Below, piece after piece: positions 58,191-64,000 of a stretch of 64,000 nucleotides of DNA; position 1 is the first letter of the stretch, and every line of letters begins with the position of its first letter. Source of the DNA: Ectocarpus siliculosus (taxonomy: Eukaryota > Sar > Phaeophyceae > Ectocarpales > Ectocarpaceae); assembly GCA_000310025.1 (NCBI GenBank), contig FN649758.1, forward strand, positions 88,572 to 152,571. Reading direction: 5' to 3'. The notes beneath the pieces are model-generated. The model searched no databases, was not told where the DNA came from, and saw only the letters and a list, made by a program, of their open reading frames with translations. Made by a program: the position numbers and the translations under genes.

Positions 58191-61100
58191 CTGTACCCCT
58201 AACGCGGGTGGATGTTCCCACGGCGCCGGCTCTTCTTGGAAGCCGTCTTCCAGGGATGCACCGCTCGTTTCATTTCTCATCTCGATAGATTCTACACGCC
58301 TCATAGGCCCCGAATTGGCGACCGTTTTCGTGATGCCCGAGGCGCGCTCTACTGTCCTGGTGACCGATTTTGCAAAGTTGCGAGGCTTGAGATTTGGCTC
58401 TGGCTGGCTGGCCGCCACAAAGAATAAAGGCCATAAAATCAGGATCAGATCTGCAAACGGACGAACACGAGAACACAACAATAGCGAACCGAACCGGAAA
58501 AGAGTAAATCGCGTGCAGGGTTACCAGCAGAGGGTATTTGCTGGTAGAGAACGCATAGCTGGTGGCAAACGCGGCAGGTCTGCCTAATATAGACCCTGCG
58601 CGTTCTCGGTTAGCTTTGATCTTTGGCTTGCTTGTGTGTTCACTTACCCCAAAACCCTCCGATGTTACCAAGAATCTCGGCGAATTCGAATGGGTCCGCT
58701 TCTGTGATGATCTCCCACGAGTCAAACTGTTGCTTGAGCTCCATCGACAAACGGGCGTATGGCTTGGTGATGTCAGCGTCCGCCTGGACAAGAACAAGTA
58801 CGAGTGACAGATAGAGACACTCTGAGATCTTCTTTGAAGGCGACGACAAGCAGCGAGGCTCCGGTATTTCTACGTCACGGTCTTGTGTGGCATGTAACGC
58901 GGTAAGCGTTGATTGCTTCCACGAACACGCAACGACCAGTCTTTTGAGTTGCCCGCCTCACCTGATCCTTGTACACCCCGGAGTTTATCGATACAGCCTT
59001 GTACGAAGAAACATCGTCTGCGGCATATTTAATCTGGTTGGTGAGGCCGATTCCCTGAACAAAAAAATACGCAAAGCGCGCACCCACGTCCAGCATCAAA
59101 AGGCATGCCACGACATCACACAAAAGCAAAAACGACTAGTCGCCTTCCAGTGATGAAACGAACATGGCGCAAGCATCCTCAGCAGCATGTCAGGTGCACA
59201 GAGCCGCTGTTGGCACACTGGCTCTATAGTTGAAGGTTCTAAAGTCCACCGTGTGGGGGTTAGCTCACCACCGAGTTGAAGACGTGGCTGGTGGATGCAC
59301 TCGTAATGCAGCTGTAGGACAACTGCACTGCCGTCGACACCATGGTAACGTCCTCTGGATCGGTCAGGAACGCGTACACCCACTCTCTGCGAGGTTCGGG
59401 AAGAATGCAGCGACGAGTTATTGGGAAGAAAAGTAGCGCCTACCGTCTTATCGCCGATCTCCGCCGAGTCCAAAAGACGTACGTCACTCGCCTGAATGTT
59501 GGGGGTTTCATGTCATATGCATGGCATTTCCCGATATCTGCCGTCTCGTTATCGTGTGTAGACGGTTTGGGTGTGTTCACCTGTGAGGCTCCCACTCTTC
59601 TCCATCTTCCACGCACGTCGTAGAATCCGTCGTCTCATTGCCGCTGGGGTACCAATACATCTGCCCAAATCAGGCAAAGGGCGTACGTGTTTGTTGGGTG
59701 AATCGACAGCGGCAATGCCAGAGTGGCTGTCAACAGAAGGGGTGATATCGACGCGGCCCGGGATACCTTCCACATCCGTGGCACGCAGCAGTGATGGGAC
59801 TGGAGGCTGGACGTCTTGACGCATCCACAGCAGGCGGATCAAAAGACCTCCCGCTTGTCCGCGTTGGGCTTAGCACAAGATCGGTATTGCGAAGCTATGG
59901 CAGCGTCACTTCGATGCCGTTGGCTCCTGCCGGCCTTGCAGGTGACCTATTGATCCCGAGAGCTGAACAACAGTCCGGGTGTACAACGCTACGTTTGTGG
60001 TTTCCGCCCCCGCCCGCGTGTTGCTGAACGACGCGGACGAAATCTAGACCTCATTACCAAACCTACAGGAAAGCCGAAACAATATGGAATCGAGGGAAGC
60101 AGTGTCTCCGCGTAAGAGCAGGTTGGGCAAAGGACGGGAACCTGGTATGGGTTGTGCAATGGTTGGTTCACAGCCACAGTTTCTCCGGGGTCACCGCTGC
60201 TATGATAACACCATTTGATCTGGGCCTGGCGGGAAATATCTTCCGTCTATTATCTGCGCAGGACGCAAAATGCCCATCCTAGGTCATAGAAACCGACCAA
60301 ATCATTCACGCCAAACTACCCATATAGGGCCGTCTTGTGAAACACAAGCCAACGTTTCACACGGAGTGGATTCACGAGTTTCGTCATCCGGAGACTACGA
60401 GACATAATAGCAACGCCTCACATCCAAGAGGATGTAGTCCAAGTATTCGTCGGGGTCCCTCTCTTGCCCAACAAAAGCGGTCGCAGCCGATGTCTTGAAC
60501 TCCACACAGAGTCCTCTCCCCTGAAGGACGGGGACGCCAAGCACAAGAGACCAAACAATTGGTGTGATAGGTATTTCAGGGGCATTACTATGAGGACCCA
60601 ACGAGCAGGTGCATGGCTTCATTCGAATACAGACACGCACGGGCGTTCATGTTGCCAAAGACAGCGAACACAAACAAGACAACATAGAAACCGGGAAACA
60701 CACACGGGATCCTCAATGATTTGTTCGGATGGAAGGTTCGGACGACACTCAGCGTTGGCCACGAGACACGTCCGCTATGTCCCGAAGTGTGTCAGCCCGA
60801 AACCCTGTATACTCAAACCCCATAGATGGCTGGGCCTTTCCAACCCTTACACGAATACGCTTTCGACTTTCGAAACTACAGCAAACTCAGCGTAATCGTG
60901 GCAATGCTTCTCTTGCCTTTACGATCCCCTCTATGGCACTCGTGTCGACCCAGGTAGCCTCGATTTCCAGTGGGTCTGTCGCGTTTTGGTCGGTCCCTTC
61001 GCTGTTGTAGAAAATCGCGTTGGGTGGGCCTGCCTCAGTTTCCCACGACGACTCCACACATCCCAGCTCGAGGGTGATGTCATCGCAGCCATACTGGTTG

Positions 61101-63254
61101 TATGGGCACACCCAGAGGTCTGGGTACGTGTACACCACGTTCTGTACGGCGGTGGGACGTATTGAGGAAACGGCGACAAGGGAAATAGGTAGAAACATGT
61201 CGCGGTTCACCAGTTCGCGAGATGGCGCGCGAGTAGTGCACTGTCGATTTGATGGACGGGTTCACCAGTTCGCGAGATGGCGCGCGAGTAGTGCACTGTC
61301 GATTTGATGGACGACATACAGCCGTCCGCAGAGCCCCGGTTGATTTTCTGACGACTACTTGTACATTGTAGCACGTGGTGTCTGACGACCCACTTGCACA
61401 TATTAGCACACGGTGGCTGTAGACACACGCCTGAACACGTGAGCAGATTGTGTCTCCCAGTCCAGTCTGCGGTGCCCCTCGTTCGAACGGTATCCACAAC
61501 TGTGAGCCGGGGGTAAAATATCCGCACCCTCGGATTTTGTTCCCGCGGTACATTCCAGGAGGGCGATTCCAGCACAGTGTTCGCCGGAAGATCTTGAACG
61601 AGGTAAACCAGACAGTGTCGCCGTCCGGATTGTTCGTACGGTCTCTTAACCAATCGATATTTGCATGTATGTGTCGGTCCGAGCGGTGGTATCAGAAGTG
61701 CTGGGAGTGGGGGCGCACCTGATTCTCTACATCTGGAGTGTTCTTGGTGCTCAGGCCGTCGAACTGACTCTCCATCGTTTCTCCCCTTTCGCCGTTGTAC
61801 TTATTCTGTGTTAGTGCGACACGATGTAAGCACATCTCTGCGCACTGTCCGGCAGTCGTCTACAAATACGTATTGCATGAGGCAGAGGAGCCCCCGCATA
61901 CCGTCGAGTCGAACCGGCATGCCAGGGAACAAAGAAAGCTGGGGATCGATGTAGGCGATGACGGATCTGGTCAGCAACTCAGCATATCTCACCGACAGCT
62001 CGACAGAGGTGTTTGGAGACTTCGTTCTCTCCACCGTTTTGTACACGAGCCAACCGACATCTGCGAAGACACACGCAAGCAGGTAAGAGCGTTGTTTGTG
62101 GGCCACAGAAGTCTGTGGGCCTCAGACAGCCTATCCATCGGCTGATACATACAGTAGGACAAAGTGCTCCCGTTTGGCGAACAGAGATATCCACGGCTGA
62201 TCTGAGCGTCGAACGATGAAAACGTGACATGTCCTCCGTACAAACGTTGCTTATGTTGCTCGAGCAGAACCGCAACGAAGTAGACTGAATACAGCGCACA
62301 CAAGGCCGTCACACCTGCAACTTTGACGAACGCATGCTGCCGCCACAGTACCCTCTACGGTGAAGCGATACGGTTCGAGCCGCGTCAATGCGTTTAGCGT
62401 GCAAGGGCCGACAACCAGTAGCATGCGGTCGCCGAAAGATAGCAAATCTCCACGTGAGGACCGATGATTGGTCGCAGAAGCTTTGCTACTTATATGGAGA
62501 CCTACCGGGTGTGTGTACAACGTCGTAAGTAAGGCACCGTCACCGCGGCGGGAACACTGAGTCTACTGGTGAGACCTGCATGTTGTTTGACATACTATAA
62601 CCCGAAACCCCCCGATTTGTCAAGCTAGATCCTCACATTCGTAACTGCCATCGAGACGTCGCGAAGGCAGGAACAACTATATGTTGTCTGCATGTTGTCT
62701 ATCGTGAGCATTGCACGTTTATTCTTCCGTGTGCCCAGCTAGATCTTGAAACTGCCGCCGAGAGACGCCAGGTGGAGGAAGGCGTATAACACTTTGTCTA
62801 CGTATGGATGCAGTTTGCGGCAAAAAGACTGGCATTGAATTGTTGGGGTTCAAAATACAAACCTAAACCAAGAAATGGTATTCGATTCAACAAAACTACT
62901 GTAGATTCTACGTCTGTCTACCGTTGTGGACTGGGTCACGGCAGGGCCGCGCCGGCGCTGACGATTCATGTTCCTTGGGAGGCGACCCGTGAATCAAAAT
63001 GTTCGACGCAGCGAACCCTACACCTAGTAATCTATTGATCGTTTATGATTTTTCTCAAATAAAGGGAGAGGGAGAGAGGAATAGAGTGGGAAATAGATCT
63101 ACTATACCCTATTGCTGATTTCGTGTACAGCGTTCGCATGATAGCTCAGCGTTCTTGGTGATAAGCGCGCTCACATGTGACAATTCCCACCATCATGATG
63201 GCCCACAGCACACGAGCCCGCCGCCTGTGATCTGGAACCACCTCGTCCGGTTTC
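58191..63254 (-). CDS. Two-membrane-segment protein, paralogue 2 (DEG/ENaC-like layout)
   Basis: Exons on the minus strand are 63254-63175 (80 nt), 62060-61993 (68), 61141-60923 (219), 60520-60422 (99), 60219-60142 (78), 59660-59581 (80), 59386-59269 (118), 59054-58962 (93), 58783-58648 (136) and 58450-58191 (260). Lengths match paralogue 1 except the third exon. There the old donor position reads GAG-GGG rather than GAG-GTG, and a GTAAAG six bases on keeps the frame; one codon is also inserted. Exon 1 and 2 join as RARVLWAIMMVGIVT, Tyr, VGWLVYKTVERTK. The ectodomain starts YPDLWVCPYNQYGCDD, and the second membrane segment follows EILGNIGGFW as DLILILWPLFFVAAS. The region between the fifth and sixth exons has stops where paralogue 1 stays open for longer, so an extra exon there, if real, is lost. 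The start codon lies upstream of 63254 and was not found. It may be functional or young decaying; conserved frames favour function. Confidence 0.55.
61204..61312. repeat. Short tandem duplication in intron 2 of paralogue 2
   Basis: About 54-57 bp (ggttcaccagttcgcgagatggcgcgcgagtag...) occurs twice in direct succession. No counterpart is present in paralogue 1, so it arose after the gene duplication. Confidence 0.8.
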
Positions 63255-63756
63255 CTGTAAAATGTAGGAGGCGTGTTGCATGTGGTAGAGGCTAGGGGGT
63301 TAGACATGAAGAAACAGCCCAAAAGTGCTTTGGAGCAAAACAAAACAAAAAGGTCACCGCTTTGACGAGGAACTGCTCGTCCTCTCGCACGTCGAGACTC
63401 CGCAATAGATGTGGGAGACCGTCGTCGTCGCAGATCACCTTTCGAAATATATGTATATACTCAAGATATGAAAGAATTTTTTACGTTACACTATGCATAA
63501 TACTCCTATATTATACATCCATCCCCGGTGGGTCATCTTTCTGTTGGTGGTGTGGCACTACGCACGTGCGTACGTACATACGTGTTTGTGTTAAAGTGTA
63601 CGTATGTATTGGTCCAAGTATGAACGGTCTAACAAACCCTGTATAACAGTTCAGAGAATAGTCTATAACGACTTAGTAAATGCGTAATACCCTACTTCAA
63701 GTATGTCATAAAACTAATATACGTGTTACTATTACCATTCTAATTCCTATATAATG

Positions 63757-63940
63757 GAGCCCCCCCCCCCCCCCCCCCCCCCCCNNNNNNNNNNNNNNNN
63801 NNNNNNNNNNNNNNNNNNNNNNNNNNNNNNNNNNNNNNNNNNNNNNNNNNNNNNNNNNNNNNNNNNNNNNNNNNNNNNNNNNNNTTTAACCCCTTTAAAA
63901 TTCCCAAAAAAGGGGCCCCCCCCCCCCCCCCCCCCCCCCC
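63757..63940. other. Poly-C flanked assembly gap
   Basis: A run of about 26 C precedes exactly 100 N (63785-63884). Then come a low-complexity string (tttaacccctttaaaattccc) and a second C run of about 23. The pattern suggests poor read ends at a homopolymer, so bases next to the gap should not be trusted. Confidence 0.8.
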
Positions 63941-64000
63941 GGTGTTTGCCATCGGGGTTAGGTTTTCGTCGCTTGGCAACGACGTTGTACAACAAGCCCT

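Larger units (their letters stand above)
57470..63270. repeat. Segmental duplication, copy 2
   Basis: Partner of 43900-50400 in the same orientation, with exons and introns both aligned. It is shorter, mainly because introns between the second and third exons and upstream differ in length. A local 57-bp direct duplication (ggttcaccagttcgcgagatgg, at 61204 and 61258) is found only in this copy. Confidence 0.85.

Noticed and set aside
1-64000. CRISPR array, bacterial operon or integrated viral genes
   Set aside because: The repeats are too long and contiguous for CRISPR. Genes have introns and eukaryotic splice sites. No viral structural or replication gene was recognised.

Overview
The window looks like nuclear DNA of a multicellular or filamentous stramenopile, most likely a brown alga. 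This is an inference. It rests on coding potential split into short exons (68 to 260 nt) with GTGAG-type donors and pyrimidine-rich acceptors, a long ankyrin-repeat gene, HARBI1-type and LINE transposons, many satellites, and large spans with no convincing gene. There are no bacterial operons, rRNA genes, convincing tRNA genes or CRISPR arrays. Two 100-base N gaps (32148-32247 and 63785-63884) show it is a draft assembly.

Layout. 1-1630: the end of a 157-bp satellite array. 2413-3276 (-): an intronless GC-rich ORF of unknown function. 4.67-6.22 kb: a foldback pair plus a third copy of a ~290-bp repeat. 9.07-10.09 kb (-): a dead LINE fragment. 11.3-11.8 and 15.2-15.7 kb: two diverged copies of an unnamed repeat. 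19.5-20.9 kb (-): an ankyrin-repeat protein gene. 23.2-24.0 kb: an 833-bp TTAA-flanked inverted-repeat transposon. 24.96-25.73 kb: a 226-bp tandem repeat. 28.5-33.6 kb: a second copy of the TTAA element, split by a young non-autonomous LTR retrotransposon carrying a gag-like ORF and a 66-bp minisatellite. 33.8-41.8 kb: a scrambled Harbinger-related region with a ~2-kb near-perfect palindrome, a frameshifted HARBI1-like transposase and partial direct and inverted copies of a second ORF. 43.9-50.4 and 57.5-63.3 kb (both -): a direct segmental duplication holding two paralogous multi-exon genes. 52.9-56.1 kb (+): a LINE pseudogene between them, ending in a (CAA)n tail.

The two paralogues are the most informative host genes. 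Ten matched exons have identical lengths in both copies, except the third (210 versus 219 nt), and they join in one phase. They predict a protein with a short N-terminal region, a first membrane segment split between two exons, a large Cys-containing ectodomain, a second membrane segment after a Gly-rich motif, and a charged C-terminal tail. That layout resembles DEG/ENaC/ASIC channels, but the family assignment is inferred from architecture only.

The mobile elements give a relative history: a TTAA element inserted, then an LTR element inserted into it with a 5-bp target duplication. The apparent third LTR is an assembly duplication across the N gap. The Harbinger block has been broken up by inverted duplication.
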